The position numbers and the translations under genes were made by a program. The notes under the pieces were generated by a model. The model was not told the DNA's origin. It saw only the letters and a program-made list of their open reading frames with translations, and ran no database searches. Positions 23,240 to 31,320 of a stretch of DNA of 43,957 bases are shown piece after piece. How positions within the stretch are numbered: position 1 is the stretch's first letter; every line of letters starts with the position of its first letter. Origin of the DNA: CAYVUV01 sp964455095 (GTDB lineage Bacteria; Desulfobacterota; Binatia; HRBIN30; CADEER01). The stretch lies in assembly GCA_964455095.1 (NCBI GenBank), contig CAYVUV010000237.1, positions 1 to 43,957 on the forward strand, in the 5' to 3' direction.

Positions 23240-26230
23240 ATGGTGTGCCCCGGGGGCCTGCCTGATCTGAACCGACACGCGCGCGACGTGCTGCGCTTTC
23301 TCGAATTCTCGCTCGATGCCGCCAACGCCCGCCTGCAGCGCGGGGCGCAGGTCATCCCACTGCGACCGAAAACGCTGGCGGTGCTGGTCCATCTCAGCGG
23401 CCGACCCGGTCAGCTGGTCACCAAGGCCGAGCTGCTCGACGCCGTCTGGCCCGAAACCGCGGTCGGCGAATGGGTGCTGACCAGCTGCGTGCAGGAGCTG
23501 CGCCGCGCCCTTGCCGACAACCCGCGCCGGCCGCGCGCCATCGAGACGGCGCACGGGCACGGGTACCGCTTCGTCGCGGCGGTGGCCATCGGGGGGAGCC
23601 GCGATGCGAGCCCCGACGGCGAGCCCGCATCGGGAGCCATGGTCGGGCGCGAGCGCGACCTGGCGACGCTCGACGGCTGGCTGCGCCCGGCCCTCGGGCG
23701 CGTGCGACAAGTCGGCTTCGTCGCCGGCGATCCCGGCATCGGCAAGACGACGCTGGTCGATGCCTTCTGCGCCCGCTTGCCGGCGGACGAGGTGTTGATC
23801 GCGCGCGGGCAGTGCATCGAGCATCACGGCAGCGGCGAGCCGTACCTGCCGGTGCTCGAGGGCCTCGGGCGCCTGTGCGCGGCGCCGGCCGGCGCGCCGC
23901 TCGTTGCGCTGTTGCGCCGTCACGCCCCGACCTGGCTGGCGCAGCTCCCCGCGCTGCTCGACGCCGCCGAGGCCGAGGCGCTGCAGCGGCGGCTGATCGG
24001 CTCGACGCGCGAACGCATGCTGCGCGAGATGGCGGCGCTGGTCGAGGCCCTGGAGCAGCCGCTGGTGCTGGTGCTCGAAGACCTGCACTGGAGCGACTAC
24101 GCCACGCTCGACCTCATCTCGGCGCTGGCCGAGCGGCGCGACCCCGCCGGGCTAGTCATCATCGGCACCTACCGGCCGGTCGACGTCGTGCTGCGCGAGC
24201 ATCCGTTCAAGACGGTACGCCGGGAGTTGCTGGCGCACGGGCGCTGCCGCGAGCTGTGGCTCGAGCTGCTGAGCGAAGAGTCCGTCGCCGCCTACCTGCG
24301 CGCGCGCTGCCCGGGTCTCGCCGCGGCCGAGCGCCTGGCGCGCGCGGTGTACGATCGCACCGACGGCAACCCGCTGTTCGTGGTCAACGTCGTCGAGTAC
24401 CTGGTGGCCGCCGGCGCGCTGCGCGAAACGGACGGCACGTGGGCGCTTGCGCTCGACGTCGACAAGGTGGTGGTGGACGTCCCTCAGGGGCTCCGCCAGA
24501 TGATCGCGGCACAGCTTGAACGCCTCGACGAAACAGATCTCGGCGTGCTCGAGGTGGCCAGCGTCGGCGGCCGCACGTTCTCCGCCGCGCTGGTCGCCGC
24601 GGCGCTCGACGTCGACGACGTTGAAATCGAGACCCGCCTCGAACGCCTGGCGCGCGCGCAACAACTGGTGCGGGCGGCCGGCGAGAGCGCCTGGGCCGAC
24701 GGCACCGTCGCCGGGCGCTACGAGCTCACCCACTCGCTCTATCAGACCGTGCTCTACGAGCGCGTGCCGCCGGCGCGCCGGCGCCGCCTGCACCAGCGCA
24801 TCGCCATGCGGCTGCACGCCGGCTACGGCGACCATGCGGCCGACAACGCCGCCGAGCTCGCCTTTCACTTCGAGGCCGGTGGTCAACCCGACCGCGCCGT
24901 GGCGTTTCTCGAAGAAGGCGCGGCGCGCGCCGGCCGACGCAGCGCCGACCGTGAGGCGGTGGCGCTGCTCGAACACGGCCTCGCCCTGCTCGAGGGGCTG
25001 CCGGCGACTCCTGAGCGCACGCTGCGCGCGATTCGCCTGTCGCTCGCCCTCGGCATCGCGCGCCAGACCCTGACCAGTTTCGCCGACGCCGCGGTCGAGC
25101 GCGACTACGAGCGCGCGCGGGCGCTGAGCGAAGCGACCAGCGATCTGCCGCAACTCTTCCAGAGCGTCGTCTCGCTACACGGCCTCTACCTCTCGCAGGG
25201 CCGTCTCGATCGCGCCGCCGCGACCGCCACACAGATCGCCGACCTGATGCGGCGCCTGCCGCTGCCCGCCATCGCATTTGCCGGCCACGTCTTCATCGCC
25301 CTGGAGCGCTACCACGGCGGCGAGCTGGCGGAGGCGCGCCGCCATCTCGAGCTGGCCTGGACCCTCGAGGACGTTCCGCGCGTGGTCCATCCGATGAACC
25401 TCCACGTCCTCGCCCTGTCCTACCTGGCCCTGACGCGGCTGCACCAGGGCGAACCAGATCGCGCCCGGCAACACTGCCGAGCCGCGATCGCCGAAGCCGC
25501 CGCTGACGGCATTCCCTTCGTGCGCGGCAATACCACTCAGGTGGAGTGCTTCCTGCAGCTCTTCCTGCGCGACATGCCGGCCTTGGCGGCGGCGGCCGAC
25601 GAGGCGATTGCGATCGCCACCGAGAGCGGCTTTGCGACCATCGCCGGGGTCGGCATGGTCGGGCGCGGCCGGGTTCTGGTCGCGCGCGCCGAGCCCCGCG
25701 ACGGCCTGGCGCTCATACGCGACGGCATCGCGCGCTATATGGCAACGGGGCAGAGCATCGCCCTGCCGACCTTGTTGGCGACGCTCGCCGAGGCGTGCGC
25801 GGAGGCGGGAGCGCTCGACGACGCGCAGCGCGCGGTGGCCGAGGCGCACGCGCGCAACGCCGCCACCGGCGAGCGCCGCTTCGAAGCCGAGCTCTGCCGC
25901 ATCGAGGGCGAGCTGCACGGCGGGCGCGGCGACCGCCAGGCGGCGGCCGCGTCCTTCCTCCGCGCCATCGACATCGCGCAACGCCAGGGCGCGCGCTGGT
26001 GGGAGCTGCGCGCCCGGGTCAGCCTGGTCCGCCTGCAGAATCGCAAGCCCCAACGCGCCGCCGCCCTGCGCGCCCTCGCCGCGCTCGTCGCCTCCTTCAC
26101 CGAAGGCGCCGACACCGCCGACCTGAGAGCAGCCAGGGCACTGCTGTCAGAACGCGATGGTCCGGCTAAATCCCATTCCCCAGCGACCAAGGCCGGAATC
26201 AAATCCCCCTCCTTACCAAGGAGGGGGTAG
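23240..26230 (+). CDS. Winged-helix (OmpR/CadC-type) regulator with AAA ATPase and TPR-like region
   Basis: ATG 23240 is chosen over the in-frame TTG at 23201 because a promoter -10 box covers the latter; the product is 996 residues. Residues ~18-115 are a Trans_Reg_C winged helix ('FSLDAANARLQRGAQVIPLR', 'LVTKAELLDAVWPETAVGEW', 'IETAHGHGYRFVAAV'). An ATPase domain follows, with Walker A GDPGIGKTT near residues 163-171 and Walker B LVLVLEDLHW near residue 275. The last ~450 residues are helical repeats of TPR type. Such one-protein regulators bind DNA and sense signals through the ATPase/TPR part. Its target is unknown. The last residues (IKSPSLPRRG) and the TAG stop are repeat-derived. The ATPase part is related to the gene at 1-1347. 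Confidence 0.88.
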   Translation: MVCPGGLPDLNRHARDVLRFLEFSLDAANARLQRGAQVIPLRPKTLAVLVHLSGRPGQLVTKAELLDAVWPETAVGEWVLTSCVQELRRALADNPRRPRAIETAHGHGYRFVAAVAIGGSRDASPDGEPASGAMVGRERDLATLDGWLRPALGRVRQVGFVAGDPGIGKTTLVDAFCARLPADEVLIARGQCIEHHGSGEPYLPVLEGLGRLCAAPAGAPLVALLRRHAPTWLAQLPALLDAAEAEALQRRLIGSTRERMLREMAALVEALEQPLVLVLEDLHWSDYATLDLISALAERRDPAGLVIIGTYRPVDVVLREHPFKTVRRELLAHGRCRELWLELLSEESVAAYLRARCPGLAAAERLARAVYDRTDGNPLFVVNVVEYLVAAGALRETDGTWALALDVDKVVVDVPQGLRQMIAAQLERLDETDLGVLEVASVGGRTFSAALVAAALDVDDVEIETRLERLARAQQLVRAAGESAWADGTVAGRYELTHSLYQTVLYERVPPARRRRLHQRIAMRLHAGYGDHAADNAAELAFHFEAGGQPDRAVAFLEEGAARAGRRSADREAVALLEHGLALLEGLPATPERTLRAIRLSLALGIARQTLTSFADAAVERDYERARALSEATSDLPQLFQSVVSLHGLYLSQGRLDRAAATATQIADLMRRLPLPAIAFAGHVFIALERYHGGELAEARRHLELAWTLEDVPRVVHPMNLHVLALSYLALTRLHQGEPDRARQHCRAAIAEAAADGIPFVRGNTTQVECFLQLFLRDMPALAAAADEAIAIATESGFATIAGVGMVGRGRVLVARAEPRDGLALIRDGIARYMATGQSIALPTLLATLAEACAEAGALDDAQRAVAEAHARNAATGERRFEAELCRIEGELHGGRGDRQAAAASFLRAIDIAQRQGARWWELRARVSLVRLQNRKPQRAAALRALAALVASFTEGADTADLRAARALLSERDGPAKSHSPATKAGIKSPSLPRRG

Positions 26231-26643
26231 GGGGAGGTTTTCGTCTGACTCTGCACTTCAACCGCAGCCGCGAACGTGAGCGGCGGAAAACGCTGCGCAG
26301 CAACGTCACCGCCCCGGAGCATACTCTTTGGCAACATTTGCGCAGCGAGCAGCTCGGAGCGAAGTTTCGCCGCCAGTACAGCGTCGATGCGTATGTGCTC
26401 GACTTTTACGCGCCGCGCTTGAAACTCGCCATCGAACTCGACGGGGACTCGCACTTCACGGACGAAGCGATGGAATACGACCGGACGAGAACTGCGTACT
26501 TGGAGCGCTTCGGAATCGAAGTATTGCGATTCAGCAATTTGGAGATCGGCGAGAATCTCGACGGGGAGCTGGCGAGGATCGACGAGGTCGTTCGGCGGCG
26601 AAAAGCCACCTCCCCCTAACCCCCTCCTTGGTAAGGAGGGGGA
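26204..26643 (+). mobile_element. Candidate mobile cassette: DUF559 gene between palindromic inverted ends
   Basis: The left end (26204-26238) and right end (26608-26643) are inverted copies that differ by a single one-base indel. Each contains its own hairpin (CCTCCTTACCAAGGAGG on the left and the complement on the right). The only gene inside is a DUF559 nuclease-like gene, which nearly fills the interval. Short pairs with the same ends but no gene occur at 7898-7993, 16926-17021 and 33747-33844. The mobile nature is an inference. Confidence 0.6.
26245..26619 (+). CDS. DUF559 endonuclease-like protein (non-standard start)
   Basis: The frame encodes the full DUF559 core: 'HFNRSRERERRKTLRSN', 'APEHTLWQHLRSEQLGAKFR', 'RQYSVDAYVLDFYAPRLKLA' and 'IELDGDSHF'. 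The D..DFY...IE.DG..H residues are the expected catalytic set of this restriction/Vsr-like nuclease fold. The first standard start, TTG 26338, would remove a third of the domain. The homologous N-terminus begins near CTG 26245 or CTG 26251. CTG 26245 lies seven bases after the GGGGGAGG of the left repeat, a perfect ribosome binding site. Start by CTG, or loss of the true start, are both possible. With CTG the product is 124 residues, the usual length. Confidence 0.75.
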   Translation: MTLHFNRSRERERRKTLRSNVTAPEHTLWQHLRSEQLGAKFRRQYSVDAYVLDFYAPRLKLAIELDGDSHFTDEAMEYDRTRTAYLERFGIEVLRFSNLEIGENLDGELARIDEVVRRRKATSP

Positions 26644-26665
26644 ACCAGAGGGGAACCAGACGCGC

Positions 26666-28234
26666 TCACGCGCGGCGCGTCGACTGCTCGTACAGCCGAT
26701 ACGCCGTCTCGTGCATGCCGAGCGCGCGGTACGTGGCTTGCGCGTTGCGGTTCTCGTGCTCGACGTAGAGGCGGATGCCGCACACGCTCGGGTCGCGCGC
26801 CGCCAGGGCGACGACGTGGTCGTGCAGGCGCCGGTAGTGGCCGCGGCGGCGGTGTGCCGGGCTGACGTAGACGCTCTGGATCCACCAGAACATGCCGTTG
26901 CGCCAGTCGCTCCACTCCTGCGTCAGCATCAGCGTCGCCACCACCGCGCCGCCCTCTTCGAGCATCAGCACGCGCCCCAGCGTCGCATCGGCGAGCAGCG
27001 CCGCCATGCCGGCGCGCAGCGTCGGCAGATCGAGGTCGAGCGCCTCGGTCTCGCGCGCCATCGCCTGCGCGAAGCCGACCAGCACCTCCGCGTCGTCCGC
27101 GCGTGCCGGTCGCAGGCGCACGCCGTCGACCGCAGGCTCGGGCGCAAACGCGGCCATGCCCGCCAGGCAGCGCTCGACGACGTCCTGCGCGCGCGCGCAC
27201 ACCGCCGTCTGCCAATCGTCCTCGTCGATGAAGAAGGCGTCGCGCATTCGTTGTGCAATGCGCCGGCCGCGCTCGGATTCGCGTTGACCGTGATGGTGCA
27301 GCCAGTTGTCCTCCTGCACCGCCTGCATCACCTCCGTCATCGGCTGCGTGCCGAACTCGAGCACGACGGCGACCGCGGCAGCCGGCGCCAGCGCGGCGCT
27401 GAACGCCGGGCCGATGAGTCCGCTGACCAGCGCCGCGTCACTGCCGCGCGCCGGCTCGGCCCGCACGACTTCGGGCCACCAGGCATGCGACAGGCGCGCG
27501 TCGATGCTCGCCTCGGCGGCGGTCTGCAGCACCAGGCCGACACCGCGCGGGCCGAGACCCGAATGCAGATCGATGCACACGGCGAGCTCGGCGCCGGCGG
27601 CGTGCTGCGCCCACACGGCGCGCAGGACACCGTTCGACCACGCCGGCGCGCGCCCGCCGTACTGCAGGCCGCGCGGGTGACTGTACTGACCGCCGGAGAG
27701 CGAACGGTAGACCGCCTCGAAACCGGACTCCTCCTGGAAGCGCTGCACGGCGGCGAGAAAGGCGCTCCCGTTCTCGTCGAGCTCGGTCGGATTGAGCACC
27801 GGGTCGAGCCGGTCGTAGTCGGGGTTCTCCGGATACGGCGCGCCGTGGTCGAGGAAGTTGCGGTTGATGTCGACGTTGTCCTCGTTGACGCGCCGCGACC
27901 AGGCGAACCCCCACGGGTTGACGGCGTGGACGAACACCAGCGCCACATCGCTCGGCAGGCGCTGCGCCAGACCGCCGTGCAACAGAAACGTCTGGATGCC
28001 GGAGCCGCAGAACCCCTCGATGCCGTGCGTGCCGGCGGAGACGAACAGCACGCGCCGTGCGGCGGGCGCGCCGAAGCGCACCGCGTCGAGGAACAGCGCC
28101 TCGCCGGCCGGCCCGCGCAAGGGATGGCGGTGCGAGACGACGGCGCCGCCCGCGTTGGCGCAGGCGTGCAGGAATGCGGCGCGCGCGGCGGTGTACGTGG
28201 CCGCGAAGCAGCGCGCGGCGGCGAGCTCGGTCAT
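26666..28234 (-). CDS. DUF2817 carboxypeptidase-like/GNAT acetyltransferase fusion
   Basis: This 522-residue protein starts at ATG 28234 behind GGAAGGAGAA. Residues 1-365 are a DUF2817 domain, related to M14 zinc carboxypeptidases. 'GTHGIEGFCGSG' gives the first His and Glu ligands, 'NPWGFAWSRRVNEDNVDINR' is the family signature, and 'CIDLHSGLG' gives the third ligand. 'VVLEFGT' probably holds the catalytic Glu. From about residue 370 a GNAT domain begins ('VRLRPARADDAEVLVGF') with the acetyl-CoA loop 'SVYVSPAHRRRGHYRRLHDH' and 'RLYVEHENRNAQATYRALGM'. I know of these as separate proteins, so the joining is notable. It is the last gene of a likely minus-strand operon with the amidohydrolase and enolase-family genes. 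Confidence 0.85.
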   Translation of the reverse strand: MTELAAARCFAATYTAARAAFLHACANAGGAVVSHRHPLRGPAGEALFLDAVRFGAPAARRVLFVSAGTHGIEGFCGSGIQTFLLHGGLAQRLPSDVALVFVHAVNPWGFAWSRRVNEDNVDINRNFLDHGAPYPENPDYDRLDPVLNPTELDENGSAFLAAVQRFQEESGFEAVYRSLSGGQYSHPRGLQYGGRAPAWSNGVLRAVWAQHAAGAELAVCIDLHSGLGPRGVGLVLQTAAEASIDARLSHAWWPEVVRAEPARGSDAALVSGLIGPAFSAALAPAAAVAVVLEFGTQPMTEVMQAVQEDNWLHHHGQRESERGRRIAQRMRDAFFIDEDDWQTAVCARAQDVVERCLAGMAAFAPEPAVDGVRLRPARADDAEVLVGFAQAMARETEALDLDLPTLRAGMAALLADATLGRVLMLEEGGAVVATLMLTQEWSDWRNGMFWWIQSVYVSPAHRRRGHYRRLHDHVVALAARDPSVCGIRLYVEHENRNAQATYRALGMHETAYRLYEQSTRRA

Positions 28235-28272
28235 CTGGACTTCTCCTTCCGCGTCAGCTTGCCAAAAATTGC

Positions 28273-28397
28273 CGTCGTCAGAACATCACGACAGCGCGAC
28301 AGTACGAGAACACGAAACTCTGATCCCGAGCCTTGAAATATCTGGGTTTATCTCTCGTGCTTTCGTTCTTTCGTGGTTTCGTGATTCTCCACGTCGC
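28273..28397 (-). repeat. ACGAAA dispersed element, copy 3
   Basis: Read on the minus strand it starts GGAGAATCACGAAACCACGA and ends near CTGTCGTGATGTTCTGA, closely matching copy 1. It overlaps the 3' end of the amidohydrolase gene and supplies the codons for about its last 13 residues and the TAA stop. Confidence 0.8.
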
Positions 28398-30039
28398 CCG
28401 TGGCACGCCCGGGTGCGAGTTGCTGGACAACGCCTTCGGCGTCCCAGGTCGTGCGGCCGCCGCACACCGTGCGCAGCACGCGAATGTCGGCGATGCGCTC
28501 CGCCGCAACGACGAGCGGATTGGCGCTCAGCACGGCGAAGTCGGCGCGCTTGCCGGCGGCCAACGTGCCCTTCTCGCCTTCTTCGAACTGGATGTAGGCG
28601 GCGTCGCGCGTGAACAGGTGCAGCGCCTGCAGCGGTGAGAGGCCCTGGTCGGGATGGAAGCCCTCGCGCGTGACACAGCACTGCATGGCGTGCAGGACGT
28701 CGGTCGATTCCACCGGTGCGTCGGAAGCGCCGCCGACCGCAACGCCGGCCTCGACGAGGGCGCGCAACGGATAGGCGAAGCGGGCCCGCTCGGCGCCGAG
28801 GCGCCGGTCGAGCCAGCCTTTCTCGGAGTGGATGAACTCCGGCTGCGTCGAGACGCACAGTCCGAGGCGGGCGATGTGGGCGATCAGGTCGGGCGGCAGC
28901 AGCGAGGCGTGCTCGATGCGGTGGCGATGATCGCGCCGCGGCGCCTCGGCCAGGAGCTGGTCGAACAATGCGACGCAGTCGGCGATCGCCGCGTCGCCGA
29001 TGGCGTGCACACAGATTTGCAGGCTCGCCGCGTGCGCCGCGCGCATGCGCGCCAGGATCTCCGCCTGTGCCAGCGTCGCCATGCCGCGATCGCCGGGGCG
29101 GTCGGCAAACGGCTCGCGCATGTGCGCCGTACAGCTGCCGAACGTGCCGTCGGCGAAGATCTTGAAGCCGCCGACGCGGCGCCCGGCGGCGGGATCGTGC
29201 AGCGGTGACGTACGCGCCGCGATGGCGGCGTCGACGCTGCGCCCGACGAGGATGGCGTAGGTGGCGAAGCACGCCTGGTCGAGCAGCAGCTGCATGGCCA
29301 GCGACTCGAAGCGGCCGGTCTCGCCGCCCGGACCCTCCTCGTCGGTCTGCAGCACGACGCCAGCGGAGGTGATGCCGCACGCCGCCAGGCGCGCGAACGT
29401 CGTGCGCGCCGTCGCGCCGAGGCGCTCCAGCGCCGGCGCCGGCACGGCGCCGAACAGTTGCTGCGCGGCGCTCTCGAAGCAGGCGCCGATCGGCATGCCG
29501 CCCGCGTCGCGCGCGACGCGGCCGCCGGCCGGGTCGGGCGTGCCGGCCACGATGCCCGCCGCCGCCAGGGCCGCGCTGTTGCCGACGGCGCTGTGACCAT
29601 CGTGCTCGAGCACCACGACCGGCCGATCGGGGCAGGCGGCATCGAGCTCGGCGGCGGTGGGCAGGCGGTGTTCGGCCAGGGCCTCGTCTTCGAGTTGCAG
29701 GCCGACCAGCCACTCCCCCGCCGGCATGCGGCGCGCCGCGCGGCGCAGCGTCTCTTGCAGCGCGCCGATGTTGCGCACCGGGCGCAGGTCGGCGTTCATG
29801 TCGAAGTACAGCATCGCGATCGGGTGCAGATGCGTATCGATGAACCCCGGCACCACGCAGCGGCCGCCGAGGTCGACCGACTCGATCTCGCGCGCGCCGG
29901 CCGCGGTCAGCGCGGCGCGGCAGTCGGCTGCGCTTCCGACTCGAACGATCTGACCTTCGCTGATCGCCAGCGCCTCGGCCCGCGGCTGCAGCGGTTCGAG
30001 GGTGATCACCTCGGCGTGCGTGTAGAGCGTGCCCCGCAT
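28348..30039 (-). CDS. YtcJ-like amidohydrolase (amidohydrolase 3 family)
   Basis: This 563-residue protein starts at ATG 30039. It has the metal-dependent TIM-barrel signature: 'FIDTHLHPIAM' (HxH), 'GGFKIFADGTFGSCTAHM' with the likely carboxylated Lys, 'CVHAIGDAAIADC' and 'HRIEHASLLPPD' (His ligands), and 'GGASDAPVES' (Asp). The YtcJ group acts on unknown amides or N-formyl compounds. The C-terminus 'ENHETTKERKHER' is encoded by an ACGAAA repeat, so the native end has been overwritten. It starts ten bases after the stop of the enolase-superfamily gene, so the two are almost surely co-transcribed. A joint role in breaking down an amide-containing compound is plausible but unproved. Confidence 0.88.
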   Translation of the reverse strand: MRGTLYTHAEVITLEPLQPRAEALAISEGQIVRVGSAADCRAALTAAGAREIESVDLGGRCVVPGFIDTHLHPIAMLYFDMNADLRPVRNIGALQETLRRAARRMPAGEWLVGLQLEDEALAEHRLPTAAELDAACPDRPVVVLEHDGHSAVGNSAALAAAGIVAGTPDPAGGRVARDAGGMPIGACFESAAQQLFGAVPAPALERLGATARTTFARLAACGITSAGVVLQTDEEGPGGETGRFESLAMQLLLDQACFATYAILVGRSVDAAIAARTSPLHDPAAGRRVGGFKIFADGTFGSCTAHMREPFADRPGDRGMATLAQAEILARMRAAHAASLQICVHAIGDAAIADCVALFDQLLAEAPRRDHRHRIEHASLLPPDLIAHIARLGLCVSTQPEFIHSEKGWLDRRLGAERARFAYPLRALVEAGVAVGGASDAPVESTDVLHAMQCCVTREGFHPDQGLSPLQALHLFTRDAAYIQFEEGEKGTLAAGKRADFAVLSANPLVVAAERIADIRVLRTVCGGRTTWDAEGVVQQLAPGRATGDVENHETTKERKHER

Positions 30040-30049
30040 GACGCGCGCT

Positions 30050-31225
30050 TCAGCGTTGGATCACGGCGGCCGGCGCCGTGGCGTAGCGCTCGAGCGCCGC
30101 TTCGTCGAGCGTCACGCCGAGGCCGGGACCGTGCGGCACGCGGACCACACCGCCGCTGTAATCGAGCGGCTCGAGGATCAGGTCGTCCTCGAGCATGATG
30201 TGCCCGAACAGCTCCATGGCGTGGCCAAGCACGGCGGCGCGCGCGGCGCCGAGGTGTACCTGCGCGGCCGAGGCGATGCCGAGCGGTTGATTGTGCAGGA
30301 CGGTGCCCAGGCCGCGCGCCGCCGCGTAGTCGATGGCGCGCAGCGCCTGCGTGATGCCGCCGGGGCGTTCGGTGTTGACGCCGAGGACACCGACGGCGCC
30401 GAGCTCGAGCAGGGCCGTGAAATCGGTGAACGAGAAGCAGCCCTCGTGCGCCATCAGGGGCACGGAGACCGCGCGCTGGACGCGCGCCATGCCGAGCCAG
30501 TCGTTGGCGCGCACGGGTTGCTCGGCGCAGTCGATGCCGAACGGCGCGATGGCCGCGATGGCGCGCACGGCCTGGTCGGGCGTGTAGGCCTGATTGTAAT
30601 CGACGCGCAGGCGCGCCGCGGGGCCGAGCGCTTCACGGGCGCGCGCGGTGATGGCGCGGTCCGCCTCGATGCCGAGGCCGAGCTTGAGACGAAACGTCGC
30701 CGTGCCGCCCTGCTGGAAGAACAGCGCCATCTCGGCCATCGACTCCGCGTCGCTGAGCGGGATCAGCGCCGCCAGCGGCAGCTCGCGGGCGCCCTGCCCG
30801 CCCATGAAGTCGTATGCCGGTCGCCCGGCGATCTGGCCCATGAGGTCGTAGCAGGCCATGTCGAGCAGGCCCTTGGCCACCTCGCTGCGCGCCACGTTGG
30901 CGTCCATGCGCGCGTTCATGCGCGCGACCTCGAACGGGCTCTCGCCGATCACGTAGCGGGCCAGCCCGTTGGCGACGGCGTCGATCACCTGCGCCGGTGA
31001 CACGCCGGTCTCGGGCAGCCAGACGAACGCCTCGCCGACGCCGCGCGCGCCGTCCTCTGCCGTCAGCCGCGCGATGACGAAATCGCCGCCGCTCCACGCC
31101 TCCTCGGCCGGGATCGCCATCCCGAGCCCCCCGGCCGAGCGCGCCATCGTCTCGCGCACGACCTCGCGAAACGGCACGTGCAGCGGGAAGAGCTCCACCC
31201 GCTGGATCCGCGGCGCCGCCGTCAT
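30050..31225 (-). CDS. Mandelate racemase/muconate lactonizing enzyme-like protein
   Basis: This 391-residue protein starts at ATG 31225. It has the enolase-superfamily capping domain, then the barrel with 'FRLKLGLG' (second-strand Lys), 'LRVDYNQAYTPDQA' (first metal ligand Asp), 'DCAEQPVRAND' (Glu) and 'PLMAHEGCFSF' (Glu). 'GVNTERPGGITQALRAIDYA' and 'TVLHNQPLG' complete the active site region. Family members abstract a proton next to a carboxylate to racemise, dehydrate or cyclise acids. Which reaction occurs here is not known. It leads the operon that continues with the amidohydrolase and the DUF2817-GNAT fusion. Confidence 0.87.
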   Translation of the reverse strand: MTAAPRIQRVELFPLHVPFREVVRETMARSAGGLGMAIPAEEAWSGGDFVIARLTAEDGARGVGEAFVWLPETGVSPAQVIDAVANGLARYVIGESPFEVARMNARMDANVARSEVAKGLLDMACYDLMGQIAGRPAYDFMGGQGARELPLAALIPLSDAESMAEMALFFQQGGTATFRLKLGLGIEADRAITARAREALGPAARLRVDYNQAYTPDQAVRAIAAIAPFGIDCAEQPVRANDWLGMARVQRAVSVPLMAHEGCFSFTDFTALLELGAVGVLGVNTERPGGITQALRAIDYAAARGLGTVLHNQPLGIASAAQVHLGAARAAVLGHAMELFGHIMLEDDLILEPLDYSGGVVRVPHGPGLGVTLDEAALERYATAPAAVIQR

Positions 31226-31320
31226 GACCCGGCGTGTACTACAGCCGTCGCGCGGATGAAAAGCGGGGAATCACCCGCGCGCTCTCGCCGAGAGCGCGCG
31301 GGCCAAGATTCGCTCGCCGC

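Noticed and set aside
22880..24088. A 402-codon minus-strand frame reaching into the winged-helix gene.
   Set aside because: Only its last ~88 codons look like a protein; the rest is antisense shadow of the regulator.
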